Origin: Bacteroidota bacterium
GTDB taxonomy: Bacteria > Bacteroidota > Bacteroidia > AKYH767-A > 2013-40CM-41-45
Length of the DNA: 64,000 nucleotides
NCBI GenBank assembly: GCA_016721305.1
Contig: JADKIH010000005.1
Coordinates: 1 to 64,000, forward strand
Reading direction: 5' to 3'
Each line of letters opens with the position of its first letter. Position 1 is the stretch's first letter. The notes beneath the pieces were generated by a model that saw only the letters and a program-made list of their open reading frames with translations, did no database searches and was not told the origin of the DNA. A program made the translations under genes and the position numbers. Positions 1-9,732 of the stretch are shown piece by piece.

Positions 1-501
1 GAGTTTGATGCTGAAGAGATCTTCCAAGAGACCTGTATTGTCTTTTTTAATAAAATATCCACTAAGAATTTCACAATTCCATCAAATACAAAAGATGATA
101 CTGCAATCAAATTGGTATTAGGTTGGTTAACAAAAACCGCCAACTATAAACTCAAAGAGCATATCAGGAAACTTACAGATGGAGATGAGAAATTTAAAGA
201 ATATAGAAATCATGTACTTTCATTGGTGGATATTGGGAAGACTCTTCATAGAAAAGTCGAAATTAGTTATGATTTATCTAGATTGAAATCTACTTTAGAT
301 ACAATGAAACCGATAGAAAAGGAAATCGTATTGCTTAGTCATGAATTCAATTGTTTTCCAACAATAAATAAAAAGAACACAAAACAGTTTCCAAAGGAAT
401 CTCGAAAGAAAATTTGTGAAAAATACAGCATCAATGATGTAAATTTTCGAAAAATAAAATCACAAGCCTTTGAAAAAATCATCGCATATCGTTTACAATA
501 G
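1..501 (+). CDS. Sigma-70 family (ECF-like) RNA polymerase sigma factor, 5' end outside window
   Basis: The frame is open from base 1, so the start lies upstream. The first residues (FDAEEIFQETCIVFF) look like sigma region 2.1-2.2. The stretch GWLTKTANYKLKEHIRK fits region 2.3-2.4, which contacts the -10 element. After a linker, the C-terminal ~75 residues (LKSTLDTMKPIEKEIVLL, then a basic helical end) fit region 4, which binds the -35 element. I infer an alternative sigma factor. The region 4 part has an extra insert relative to compact ECF factors, so its subfamily is unclear. The next gene starts 11 bp downstream on the same strand, so the two may be co-transcribed. Confidence 0.6.
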   Translation, partial: EFDAEEIFQETCIVFFNKISTKNFTIPSNTKDDTAIKLVLGWLTKTANYKLKEHIRKLTDGDEKFKEYRNHVLSLVDIGKTLHRKVEISYDLSRLKSTLDTMKPIEKEIVLLSHEFNCFPTINKKNTKQFPKESRKKICEKYSINDVNFRKIKSQAFEKIIAYRLQ

Positions 502-512
502 TAATTTCAAAC

Positions 513-1113
513 ATGAATGAATCAAACGGAATAGACTCAAAACAAAAATTAAGAGCCCCAAAAGATTATTTTAAAAAAACCGTGTTAGCTGCTGAGATCG
601 TTTACCAGTTACATGATGAGCCCACCTTTGGTCATATTAAATTTGCAAAATTATTTTGCCTTTGCGAACATGTTAATAATATTAAACTTTCAACAAATTA
701 CAAAAAGTTTGCTGCTGGTCCCTTAGATAATAAGTGGTTATATTCAGTAGACTCAGAGTTTGAAAAACAAAAGTGGTTCAAAAAAGTGCAAAGAGAGGGT
801 TCTTATGGCGTTAAATATTTGCCACTTGAAAATGTTGAAAAGTACAAAGACTATTATTCACATTATTTCTCAAACCAGGCCACTAGAATTAGTTCCATTA
901 TAGAACTATTCAGGAAACGAGATACTGCATTTTGTGAAATTGTCGCCACTTTGTTCTTTGTATGGGAAGAAGCAATCGAAAAAAATCAATAATAAATCAA
1001 GAACTGCTTTTTCCGGATTTTACGGTTGGTCAAAAAGGAAAGAAAAATATGATCAAAATCTCTTTGATAGCCACAATTGGATGTTAGAAAATAATATTGT
1101 GCCTAGTATTTAA
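513..1113 (+). CDS. Panacea-like / type I restriction-associated domain protein (frameshifted)
   Basis: The protein carries the block FGHIKFAKLFCLCEHV followed by FAAGPLDNKWLYSVD. The AAGPLD signature is typical of the Panacea/DUF4065-like fold, which is also found as a C-terminal domain linked to type I restriction specificity subunits. The first frame stops at 990-992. One base skipped in the A7 run near 979-985 continues the frame as INNKSRTAFSGFYGWSKRK and ends with NWMLENNIVPSI at 1113, which is the expected family C-terminus. I therefore annotate one gene of about 200 residues with a homopolymer indel. Panacea domains often act as antitoxins, but no toxin is evident next to it, so the role is open. 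Confidence 0.55.
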
Positions 1114-1240
1114 TCACAAAGCGCAATTCACAATGTAGTGATCCTTTAGAATATTTCAATGCTTACCTGAAAATTGAAAGGGCAATTGATTTCTTTCTTG
1201 AAATGGATCTGAAAATATCCAACGAGCACATCCAGGGAGA

Positions 1241-1882
1241 CTACACTGTAAATATCTTTTTTATCTTGATAGCCGTATTCCGGCTAACCCCATGTAACTT
1301 ACAACACTCCGTCAATGAATTGCCTTTCTGCAAATCCGTAATCAACCTTGAGTATTTCTTCTTCAAGTCAACACTATCTTCCAGGCCTTCTGGCCTCCCC
1401 ATTCGCTTCCCTTTTCGCCGAGCTTCCGCCAAACCAGATTTAATCCGTCCCGAAAGTATCCTCTTCTCTTCTTGTGCTAGCTCACTATAAATCGCAATTA
1501 TGATGTTAGTAACGAAACTTTCATTTCCGGATTCATCAATAGATTCCAGACCGCCTGGTTTTTAAATACTACAGCGATCTTCTTTCGGTGAAGTTGGTCG
1601 ATTGCATTTCTGATGTCGCGTGCATCTCGACCGATCCTTGAAATTTCGGTGACGATTACTTTCTGGAATTCATTTCTGCTAGCAGCAGTTAAAAGTTCTG
1701 CAAGTCCTGCCGATCTACAAGTGTTTTCGTTCCGGTAATCTTTGTCGCAATTACCTTTGCAATTTCGTATCCTTTTGCTGACAATATTCTGTCAGATCTG
1801 AAATCTGCCGATCATAATCTTGTTGAGCAGTTGAAACGCGGATGAAAAGGCAGGCTTTGGTTTTATTTGTAGAATTGTGCAT
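1241..1882 (-). pseudogene. Serine site-specific recombinase (resolvase/invertase), broken by several frameshifts
   Basis: Reading across frames from an ATG at 1882 gives KACLFIRVSTAQQDYDRQ (catalytic-serine region), then RDARDIRNAIDQLHRKK, then GGLESIDESGNESFV and SELAQEEKRILSGRIKSGLA. The gene ends in an open 63-residue stretch (1241-1432) with a GRPEG linker and a helix-turn-helix (ECCKLHGVSRNTAIKIKK). This is the full order of a small resolvase/invertase: catalytic domain, E helix, DNA-binding HTH. At least three frame changes (about 1795, 1700-1730, 1550) interrupt it. It may be a decayed gene or a real gene with assembly indels. Family assignment is firm; activity is doubtful. Confidence 0.8.
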
Positions 1883-1954
1883 TTGTGAAAATAGTAGAAT
1901 ATTTTCAAAGGGAAGAAATGCCAGCTCTTTTTGGTTAGGATAATTTGTTTCAAA

Positions 1955-2518
1955 CTATTCAGGAGTAAAAAAACCATCAGTTATTAAATCATTTCTTCCA
2001 ATAGCGTTAAAGAAATAGGGGCGGATCATCGAGTATGCCGGACGGCTAGCTAAAAAAGAGGAAAGATCTTGAAATCTGCTTTTTATTATTTTCTTGATGA
2101 AATCATTTGGAATTTCTATGCCGAAATAATAGGAAGGTGAATATTGACCAACATAGGCTGAAAAATCGTGAATTGCCAAATTCCCGTCTTGGTTTTTGAC
2201 ATTAAATGCGTGTCTTGAAATCGGTCTTTGCGTTTGTTTTCCATCAACTGCATAAAAGCCTTCAAAATATAAGTAAGGTTCAGCAACATGTATTACTTTT
2301 TGAGAATTTCCATAACAAAGTCCACCTTCGAGTACGAAAATTTTATTCATACTTTCAAACTGATTCTTAGTTATTAAATTGTCAGGTTTTATAAATTTCC
2401 CGTTCTTTTTAAACCAATACTCGAAATCTTCTTTTAAAGAAAGCGGAACAACAAGCTCATTGATTCCATATGCAGAATGGTCTCCCATCACATACGATTC
2501 AAATTCTCCATGACTCAT
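1955..2518 (-). CDS. Hypothetical protein downstream of the UDG-like gene
   Basis: An intact 187-residue soluble protein with no signal peptide and no motif I recognise. Its ATG at 2518 overlaps the stop of the UDG-like gene (ATGA, 2515-2518), which indicates translational coupling. It contains several aromatic-rich stretches, such as ASRPAYSMIRPYFFNAIG near the C-terminus. The function is unknown. The coupling suggests it works with the glycosylase-like protein. Confidence 0.55.
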   Translation of the reverse strand: MSHGEFESYVMGDHSAYGINELVVPLSLKEDFEYWFKKNGKFIKPDNLITKNQFESMNKIFVLEGGLCYGNSQKVIHVAEPYLYFEGFYAVDGKQTQRPISRHAFNVKNQDGNLAIHDFSAYVGQYSPSYYFGIEIPNDFIKKIIKSRFQDLSSFLASRPAYSMIRPYFFNAIGRNDLITDGFFTPE

Positions 2519-3065
2519 GACTTTAACTTTTTATTTTTTTGTATTTGCAGTAATATACAATCAAAATAATCTTCGATGGAATTACCATATAAATACCTAG
2601 GATGATAAGTCCGAATTGAAAGGGAAACGTTTGGAATATTAAGTTTAGCAAGTTCTCTATTAGAGAAAGGCAAAAGTGGTATATAGTCCAATCTGCCAAA
2701 TATATCTGATATAACATCGTCATAATGTGGACCAGTAAAAAAATATACAGATGTCAGGTTTCAAATTGAGATCTCTCTCCAAAATAACATTGAAATATTC
2801 ACGCTCAACTTTAAGTATATTCAGGTGGTCTTCCAGGGCCATTTATTTTGCCAACCTTGATGACATTATTGTATATTGGATAGATTACTTCTTCATCCCT
2901 CTCGTTTTGAATAAGTTTAATGATTTTCTTTACACCATTCCAGAAATGCCCGCGCCGCTTGACATTAAAATCAGAATCGCAGCACACAAACTGACGATAA
3001 TATTTCATCAGCCCTTCCACCGTTTCGCTCGCATCCCAAACATTTGGTTCTTGCCCAAAGAACAT
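2515..3065 (-). CDS. Uracil-DNA glycosylase superfamily-like protein (two frameshifts)
   Basis: The first open stretch (2811-3065) begins MFFGQEPNVWDASETVEG and continues with FWNGVKKIIKLIQ. The G-Q-E-x-N-x-W start and the later FTGPHYDDVI resemble UDG-superfamily members of the type that begin with a GQE(T/P)N motif. Skipping a base near 2830 continues with HLNILKVEREYFNVILERD and LKPDI. A second shift near 2742 gives VYFFTGPHYDDVISDIFG and then LSIRTYHPRYLYG, and the frame ends at 2515 in an ATGA overlap with the next gene. Recovery of that overlap supports the reconstruction. The role is inferred: removal of damaged or modified bases, or nucleic-acid sensing. Catalysis cannot be shown from the motif alone. 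Confidence 0.5.
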
Positions 3066-3070
3066 GATCT

Positions 3071-3229
3071 TTAAGCTGGCTCTTTGAGTTTATCTTCATT
3101 TACCGAAAGTAAAATGGGATATGCGGCACCAATTTTATTTTCATCATCGTCAATTTTATATAACTCTGTAAGTAGGTTTGTCCCATTTTTGATAATAAGA
3201 GACTTCAATCTTTCGTTAATGCTTAACAT
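3071..3229 (-). CDS. Small hypothetical protein (52 aa)
   Basis: The ORF runs from an ATG at 3229 to a TAA at 3071-3073, just 5 bp before the start of the UDG-like gene. The sequence (MLSINERLKSLIIKNGTN at the start, PILLSVNEDKLKEPA at the end) is charged and soluble. It is too short for a family call. The tight spacing and common strand suggest a three-gene unit with the two genes that follow. Confidence 0.4.
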   Translation of the reverse strand: MLSINERLKSLIIKNGTNLLTELYKIDDDENKIGAAYPILLSVNEDKLKEPA

Positions 3230-3347
3230 TTATTAAAAGTAAGGCTTTATTTTATATTGACAGAATAATCCAAAAACAAAACGAAAATGGCCCAATATAA
3301 GCCAACATTTCCGATAGCTTATATTGGGAAATCTTCGTCTTCATTCC

Positions 3348-3676
3348 TTAATCAAGCAGCACCATGTATTCCTTTGGCCATTTACTCCTAAAATAATTTC
3401 TTGCCTCATCAAAAAGTCGTGTCGTTTCTTCAACATCGAAAAGTGTGAACATGTCAGGTTTTCAGGTTCAAATGAAGCAATTATCAATGACCGCTGTGTG
3501 CTTGCCAATGGATGAGTAACTAGCATTTGCACTCCCATGATCCAATCATAAAGAGATAGTGCTAATGGTTTGAGATAGGCGCTTTTACCAGTGAAAGGGT
3601 TAGTTACGCGCTCGCCTGCTTCGTACAAGTCGATTTCGATTGTTCTTGTTCCTAATTTGATTTTTAGAGTCTCCAT
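3348..3676 (-). CDS. Small conserved protein of mobile elements (frameshifted)
   Basis: The N-terminal part (METLKIKLGTRTIEIDLYE, then ERVTNPFTGKSAYLKP) and a middle YDWIMG resemble a small family often seen in Bacteroidota islands and phages. The original frame degenerates after residue ~65. Another frame supplies a natural ending (FDEARNYFRSKWPKEYMVLLD) that stops at 3348. I therefore merge them with an indel near 3470-3490. The molecular function is unknown. Confidence 0.5.
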
Positions 3677-3870
3677 TTTTTATTTGTTTTCATCGAGTAT
3701 AGAAGTAACAGGAATCCCTTGGCTCAGGCTACGAGAAGTTTTCCCCTAATTTCCCCCTATGAACACATAAGCTGATCGTAACCAGCTACAAAATTTCAGA
3801 CACTTTCATAGACATACACCTGTCTTGTCTCAATCAACCTCTGTTCATATAAACAGAAGTTACTTCACTT

Positions 3871-3883
3871 GGACAATTTGTCC
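3871..3883. promoter_or_regulatory. Short palindrome upstream of the excisionase/integrase pair
   Basis: GGACAATTTGTCC is a near-perfect 13-bp dyad about 115 bp upstream of the excisionase-like start at 3999. It could be an operator for the recombination genes. This is position and symmetry only; no regulator is known. Confidence 0.2.
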
Positions 3884-3998
3884 ATTTCATTCCGGCGAAA
3901 CAACACGGTTGCCATGAAATATTAAAATCAGAACCAACAGCGTTCGTAAATATTTCACAACTCACTATTTCCCTTACTCTATTAAATTCTACACTCGT

Positions 3999-4280
3999 AT
4001 GAACCGTGAAACACTGTACATCAGTAATGAGGCCCAGATCAAGGCACTTGAAAAGAAGATCGATGAATTGTATGTTATCATCGAAAAATTCATTGCCGAA
4101 AAACAAAGTATTGGTGATTGGATGAATGAAAAGCTAACCATGAATATCACCGGACTTGGTAAGATAAAACTTTATGAGCTCCGGAATACCGGGAAAGTGA
4201 GGAGTTCAAGTCTTACAGAGCGTAAATTGTTTTACCGGCGCAGTGATTTAGAACGGCTTTTGAATAAAAACCAGAAATGA
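3999..4280 (+). CDS. Helix-turn-helix / excisionase-like DNA-binding protein
   Basis: A 93-residue protein with an N-terminal helical segment (IKALEKKIDELYVIIEKF) and a C-terminal MerR/excisionase-like winged helix (GLGKIKLYELRNTGKV, then KLFYRRSDLERLL). Proteins of this layout sit next to Bacteroidota tyrosine integrases and are thought to act as excision or regulatory factors. It lies 8 bp upstream of the integrase on the same strand, which supports that role. Confidence 0.65.
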   Translation: MNRETLYISNEAQIKALEKKIDELYVIIEKFIAEKQSIGDWMNEKLTMNITGLGKIKLYELRNTGKVRSSSLTERKLFYRRSDLERLLNKNQK

Positions 4281-4288
4281 AAATATAA

Positions 4289-5508
4289 ATGATAGGCACA
4301 TTATGCTCCATAAGATTCTTCTTGAATTACAGGGCACAAAAGAATGAAACTAAAGTTCCCATCTGTTTGCGGATAAACGTTAACCGGAAAAAAGCAGAGC
4401 TCTTTCTCAATCAATATATCGATCCAAAGTTCTGGGATGATAATAAGGAGCGTGTGATCGTTCAGAAAAAAAGCGATGGATTTATTAACCACAGCTTAAA
4501 TGAAATCGATAATAAGATCACAGAAATTGTATGGGAACTTGAAGAAGCGAAAGAAGTTGTAACCGCAAAAATTGTAATGCAAAGGCTGACCGGTAAAAGT
4601 AAGCATGGTAATAACTCCGTCTTGCTTTTTATTGATCGATTCATTGAAGAAGCAAAAGCCAGGGCGAGTTGACAAAGGTTGTGATTATGCAATATAAGAC
4701 TACGCGGATTCACCTATCAAATTATATAAAGTCCACAGGCAGAGATGACATTATGCTTTCACAGCTTAAAAGATCAGATCTGGACGGCTTTGAACATTTC
4801 TTGCTGACATACATTCACCCAATATTAAAACGAGCGATGAATCGAAACACCTCAAATAAATATATGGTGAGGTTAAAGACAGTAATACATAACGCAATCA
4901 GGAAACAAATAATCACAGCAAATCCTTACGATGGATTTAAAATAAAAAATGTAAAAGTGGAAAAAACCTTTTTAACTTCAGAAGAACTAGAGCAATTGAA
5001 GGATCATGATCTTAACGGAAACGAAAGTTTAATCCGGGTCAGAGATTTCTTTTTATTCAGTGTTTATACCGGACTTCGATTCTCCGATGCCATCGCGTTG
5101 AAAGATGATAACATAAAAAAAGCAAAGAAAGGCAGGCTATGGCTACTAAGTACTCAGAAGAAAACGAACGATCCGATTGAGATTCCAATGTTTGAGCAAG
5201 CAAAAGAGATCTATGATAAATACGAAGCTCATAGATTAGCAACTGGGTTTGTCTTGCCTCGTTTGAGTAATCAAAAAGTCAATACATACTTGAGAGAAAT
5301 ATTTAAAATTGTAGGCATCAATAAACATGTTCATCATCATGTTGCCCGGCACACTTTTGCCACTACAGTCTTATTGGAAAATGGTATTGATATTAAAACT
5401 GTAAGCAGGCTGTTAGGGCACTACTCTGTCAAAAGCACTGAGGTTTATGCTAAGATCACAAAGGATCTTTTGGAGAATGTGGCGGGGAGGATAGACGAAT
5501 TGAACTAA
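4289..5508 (+). CDS. Tyrosine recombinase / integrase (one frameshift)
   Basis: The N-terminal part has the Bacteroidetes arm-type domain (IRFFLNYRAQKNETKVPICL, then FLNQYIDPKFWDD), followed by a SAM-like core-binding domain and the catalytic domain. Catalytic residues are visible: Arg in TGLRFSDAIAL, the H-x-x-R box in HHHVARHTFATTVL, the second His in LLGHYSVKST and the nucleophilic Tyr in TEVYAKI. The frame changes near 4662-4672 (stop after EAKARAS, resuming as ELTKVVIMQYKTT), which looks like a one-base indel. It catalyses site-specific integration and excision of the mobile element. The partner gene is the excisionase-like gene just upstream. Confidence 0.88.
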
Positions 5509-5533
5509 ACATATGATGAAATTGAGAATAAAT

Positions 5534-7542
5534 TTAAACTTTAAGGCTCTTAGCATTGATTGCAACCACTATTGTACTGAGACTCATTAGTACGGCGCCC
5601 ATTGCCGGACTAAGCATTATGTTCCATTTATAAAGAACACCTGCTGTAAGTGGTAATGCAACTACATTGTAACCAGTTGCCCAAATCAAATTTTGTATCA
5701 TTTTTCTATAAGTTGCTTTCCCGAAAAGAATCAGATTGGCAATATCTTTGGGATTGCTATTTACTAAGATTATACCTGCCGTTTCTGCTGCTATATCACT
5801 ACCGCTTCCAACTGCAATTCCAACGTCAGCTTGAGCTAAAGCCGGCGCATCATTAACTCCATCGCCTGTCATTGCAACAAACTCTCCCTTGCTTTGTAAC
5901 TCCTGTATCTTTTCTAATTTTTGTTCAGGCAAGACTTCTGCAAAAAAACCATCCATCTGTAATTCATCGCTAACACTCTTTGCAACTTTAGAATTATCTC
6001 CCGTAAGTAATATAGACCGAATTTTACTTTCATGAAGTACTCGTATTGCATCTTTTGATTCAGGTCGAATTTTGTCTGCCAAAGCAATAATTCCGGCAAT
6101 TTCGTTGTCTAACAATACATAAATTACTGTTTCATCAGCCTTGTCATTTAATTCCATTTGCGAGTCTTTGAATTTTTCCCGAACATATTTGGGGCTAACA
6201 AGCAGTATTTCTCGATTATCAATTATTCCTTCCACACCTTTTCCTGTTATCGCTTCGAAACCTATAACATCAGGAAACGAAAGTTTTAGCTCTAAAGCTT
6301 TAGCTACAATTCCTGAAGCAATTGGGTGCTCAGACTTTTGTTCAATTGCAGCCGCATATTGAAGTAATTGTTCTGCTGATACATTATCTAAAAAAGATTG
6401 GTACCGCACAACTTGAAATTTCCCCTCTGTGAGTGTCCCTGTTTTGTCAAATAAAACGGTTGTAATCTTTCTTGCATTCTCAAATGTAGTTCTGTTTTTT
6501 ATCAGCAAACCCTTTTTTGCAGACAAAGAAGTTGAGGTGGCAACAACCAACGGAACAGCAAGTCCCAATGCATGAGGACAGCATATTACAATTACCGTTA
6601 CCATTCTTTCTAATGCGAAAACGAAAGTTTCATTTGCAATCCATTTCCAAAAAATGAAAGTTAAAAAGCCTGAGGCTAATGCAACAATTGTAAGAATTTT
6701 GGCAGCTTTATCCGCAAGTAATTGCGTTTTTGATTTTGTTTTTTGAGCATCTTCTACAAGTTTGATTACTCTTGATAAATACGAATCTTTAGAAGCATGA
6801 CTTATTTTTACTTTTAATGACCCATTACCGTTAATAGAGCCTCCAATTATTTTTTCACCGGATTGCTTTTTTACAGGAACTGATTCGCCTGTAAGCATAG
6901 ATTCATTTAAATAACTCTCTCCATCCGAAATTATTCCATCGGCTGCAACACTTTCACCTGGCTTTATTAAGATCAAGTCTCCTTGAACAAGAGAATCTGT
7001 TTTAACATCTAATACTTGTTCGCCTTCTAATTTGTGAGCAATAGCGGGCAACATTTGTACCAATAACTCCAATTCTTTTGATGCACCTGCCACCGATTTC
7101 ATTTCTATCCAATGCCCCAAAGCATGATTAAAATCAATGTGCAAAGCTCCCAGAAAAAGTCCATTCCTTGTAAGCCAAAAACAGTTGCAACGCTATATGA
7201 ATAAGCAGTTGTGATAGCGACTGCAATTAGTGTCATCATTCCCGGCGTTTTCTTTTTTAATTCTGAGATAAATCCACTGAGAAATGGGAAGCCACCATAA
7301 AAATAAACAATGGTGGAAAGAGCTAAAAGTAAATATATTGAACCCCCAAAGTAAATCATAAAATGAAACCATTGTTGAATCATAGGAGAAAAGACCATTA
7401 CAGGAATTGTTAAAAGAAGTGTTACATAAAACCTTCTTTTAAAATCTTCAATCATCATTTTATGATGGTCGTGGCCAACATGCCCCATACTTGGATTCAT
7501 GTTGTGCTTGATATGGTCGTTCGAGATACTTTGATGTTTCAT
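5534..7542 (-). CDS. copB: Copper/silver-translocating P1B-type ATPase, CPH motif (CopB-like; one frameshift)
   Basis: The protein starts with a His-rich segment (GHVGHDHHKMM) instead of a ferredoxin-like metal domain, then TM helices. P-type ATPase motifs follow: TGES, the CPH membrane metal site in CCPHALGLAVP, DKTGTLTEG with the phosphorylated Asp, the HP signature in EQKSEHPIASG, and MTGDGVNDAPAL. CPH marks the CopB group, which exports copper or silver from the cytoplasm. The frame breaks near 7105-7130: one missing T in the run before GGGGCATTGG restores LGHWIEM, the normal family sequence, so I merge both parts (about 669 aa). The gene directly follows the methyltransferase with no gap (TAAATG), so they form an operon with cusA-N. 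Confidence 0.88.
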
Positions 7543-8160
7543 TTAGGTCATTCTTTTAAAGCTGCAAAATAAAAAATTCTGTATTGTGTCGAATGGTGTT
7601 TTATGATCTTCTGTTATACATTTTATTTTTTAAAAACCATTTTGTAATTGCTCTTGCAATTCAACTTCTGTATATTGATGGACATCAAGCATGCTACACT
7701 TTTTCGGCCCTTTGTCTGAAAAGGTTCCTATAATCATAAATGAGCTTGCTGCTTTCCTTGCGATAGATAAATATTTATTCAAGTCACTCTTCCTTGTGAG
7801 GAAATGAAAGGTGGCTCGATCGTGCCAACAATCGTATAGATGGGTGGGCTGGAAATCTGTCACATCACTTACAATCCAATTGACTTTAGATGCCTTTTCT
7901 CCTAATCGCTGTTTTGCTCTTTCGATTGCTTTTTCTGAAATATCAAGTACCGACACATTTTCAAACCCTTCGTCAAGAAGATAATCAACTAATTTACCAT
8001 CTCCACCTCCTATGTCGATTATTTTAGCCGACTTTTTTAGTTTGAAACTGTGAATAAATTTAAGTGATGTTTCCGGAATTTCTTGTGTCCAACTTACCTC
8101 ATGTGGTTGTTTCTTTGAATAAACATTATTCCAATGTTCTTTTCTTGAATTTAATTCCAT
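7543..8160 (-). CDS. Class I SAM-dependent methyltransferase with an in-frame stop
   Basis: The SAM-binding motif is IIDIGGGDGKLVDYLL, followed by NVSVLDISEKAIERAK and VNWIVSDVTDF, a typical Rossmann methyltransferase. Substrate unknown; similar proteins occur near metal and tellurite resistance genes. Translation stops at 7630 (TAA after LQNGF), but the same frame continues with KIKCITEDHKTPFDTIQ and NFLFCSFKRMT, the expected family C-terminus, ending at 7543. The change looks like GAA to TAA. It could be a sequencing error or a true nonsense mutation that removes about 28 residues. It lies 14 bp after the cusA N-terminal half. Confidence 0.7.
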
Positions 8161-8165
8161 TTTAT
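8156..8165 (-). repeat. 10-bp sequence shared by both cusA break points (copy A)
   Basis: ATAAAATGGA (minus strand) spans the spacer and the start codon of the methyltransferase just after the truncated cusA N-terminal half. The identical decamer is at 17228-17237, at the start codon of the cusA C-terminal half. Flanking bases differ on both sides. Confidence 0.6.
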
Positions 8166-8174
8166 TTCGGTTAT

Positions 8175-9443
8175 TTATTTTTCAATTTCCGCTTCACTTA
8201 AATGCCTATAAGCATTTTCCACCATTACAATTCCATCATCTACAATCACTCCGATGGCTAATGCAATACCTGTCAATGACATAATATTTGACGAAAAGTC
8301 AAATGCATTTAGAAATATGAAAGCCGATGCAACTGAAATTGGGATTTGAATAAGAATAATTGCAGCACTTCTCCAATGAAAAAGAAATATTAAAACTATA
8401 ATCGAAACACTAATGAATACTTCAATTAAAGTTTGCTTTACGGAACTAATAGCTTCTTCAATTAGACCACTTCTATCATAATCAATATGGAATTTCACAT
8501 TAGCAGGAAGTCCCTTTTGAACTTCGGCCATTTTTGCTTTCACAGACTTAATTACAACATCTGCATTTTCACCATATCGCATTACTATAATACCTCCGAC
8601 TTTTTCACCTTCACCATTTTCGTCAAATATACCGTATCTAATATCGCCACCCATTTGAACTGACCCAACATCTTTTATACGGACTGGAACATTATTGGAA
8701 GTATTTAGTGAAATGTTTTCTATCTCACTAATAGATTTAATGTAACCCAAGCCCCGGACAATATATGCTTTATCGCTCATTTCAAATTTCCTTCCACCAA
8801 CATCATTATTGTTTGATTTGACAGATTTCAAAACATCCATCATTGAGACATTATAATAATTTAATTTTACCGGATCGATAACAATCTGATATTGCTTTTG
8901 AAAGCCGCCGAAAGATGCTACTTCTGCTACGCCTGGAACTGTTTGTAATGAAAATTTGATATACCAGTCTTGTAAAGCGCGTAGCTCACCGAGGTTGTAT
9001 CCTTTTGCATCCAAGGAATACCAAAAAATATGTCCAACACCTGTTCCATCAGGTCCGAGAGTAGGAGAAATCCCTTCCGGTAAAAGTTTCTGGGCAAAGT
9101 TTAATCTTTCGGCTACTCTTGTCCTTGCCCAATAGATGTCAACGTTATCTTCAAAAACTAAATACACGAAACTCATACCAAACATTGAAGCTCCGCGAAT
9201 ATTTTTGAGCTTTGGAATTCCTTGCAGGTTAGATACCAAAGGATAGGTAACTTGATCTTCTATTACTTGTGGACTTCTGCCCATCCATTCCGTAAAGACA
9301 ATAACTTGGTTCTCGGAGAGGTCGGGGATTGCATCCACCGGATTATGTTTAACTTCATAGAGCCCCCAGCCGAACATGCAGGCTGCAACAAGCAGTACCA
9401 CAAATCGATTACGCAATGAGAAGGAAATAAGTCTTTCTACCAT
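8175..9443 (-). CDS. cusA: CusA-type RND heavy-metal efflux permease, N-terminal portion only
   Basis: A 422-residue ORF that begins like complete CusA/CzcA permeases (MVERLISFSLRNRFVVLL) and has the usual porter-domain sequence (QVIVFTEWMGRSPQVIEDQV). It runs through TM helices to the motif GIALAIGVIVDDGIVMVENA and stops at AYRHLSEAEIEK. A full permease has about 1,040 residues and would continue with the helix found in the ORF at 15340-17232. The RND pump is the inner-membrane proton-driven part of a CusCBA copper/silver efflux complex. The metal-binding lipoprotein gene lies 11 bp upstream. The truncation has a clean stop and is not a simple frameshift, because the following bases belong to the methyltransferase gene. 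Confidence 0.85.
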   Translation of the reverse strand: MVERLISFSLRNRFVVLLVAACMFGWGLYEVKHNPVDAIPDLSENQVIVFTEWMGRSPQVIEDQVTYPLVSNLQGIPKLKNIRGASMFGMSFVYLVFEDNVDIYWARTRVAERLNFAQKLLPEGISPTLGPDGTGVGHIFWYSLDAKGYNLGELRALQDWYIKFSLQTVPGVAEVASFGGFQKQYQIVIDPVKLNYYNVSMMDVLKSVKSNNNDVGGRKFEMSDKAYIVRGLGYIKSISEIENISLNTSNNVPVRIKDVGSVQMGGDIRYGIFDENGEGEKVGGIIVMRYGENADVVIKSVKAKMAEVQKGLPANVKFHIDYDRSGLIEEAISSVKQTLIEVFISVSIIVLIFLFHWRSAAIILIQIPISVASAFIFLNAFDFSSNIMSLTGIALAIGVIVDDGIVMVENAYRHLSEAEIEK

Positions 9444-9454
9444 GGTTTTCCCGT

Positions 9455-9716
9455 CTATTTCTTTTTGATCTCAGACAAATCCATTCCGCATGTTGGACAA
9501 CTTCCTGGTTTGTCTGATAAAACTTCAGGATTCATCTCGCATTGGTAGAAAGCATCTCCGCTTTTTAGTTTGGTGGTATCCAAATTGAAAACTTGTGATG
9601 AAACTTTTGATTTAGCTGAATCGCCTGATTCCATATGGTTGTTATTGTTCATTGTGCTATTACAAGCACTTAGCAAGTGACATTATTGCTACCGATAAAA
9701 ATGCTGTTTTTTTCAT
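9455..9716 (-). CDS. Heavy-metal-binding domain lipoprotein (frameshifted in the signal peptide)
   Basis: The mature part has the HMBD pattern YQCEMNPEVLSDKPGSCPTC followed by GMDL, a Cys/Met-rich Cu(I)/Ag(I)-binding motif also found at the N-terminus of CusB-like proteins. From an ATG at 9716 the leader reads MKKTAFLSVAIMSL. After a one-base shift near 9672 it gives LLSACNS, a lipobox, so the protein is probably anchored in the membrane. It likely hands metal to the CusA pump encoded right after it (11 bp). Confidence 0.7.
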
Positions 9717-9732
9717 AGTGTTTATTTTTAAG

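Noticed and set aside
1203..1490. 95-residue plus-strand ORF
   Set aside because: It is the antisense shadow of the resolvase C-terminus.
2523..2723. 66-residue hydrophobic minus-strand ORF
   Set aside because: The neighbouring frame encodes the UDG-like ending and gives the ATGA overlap, so this reading is a wrong-frame shadow.
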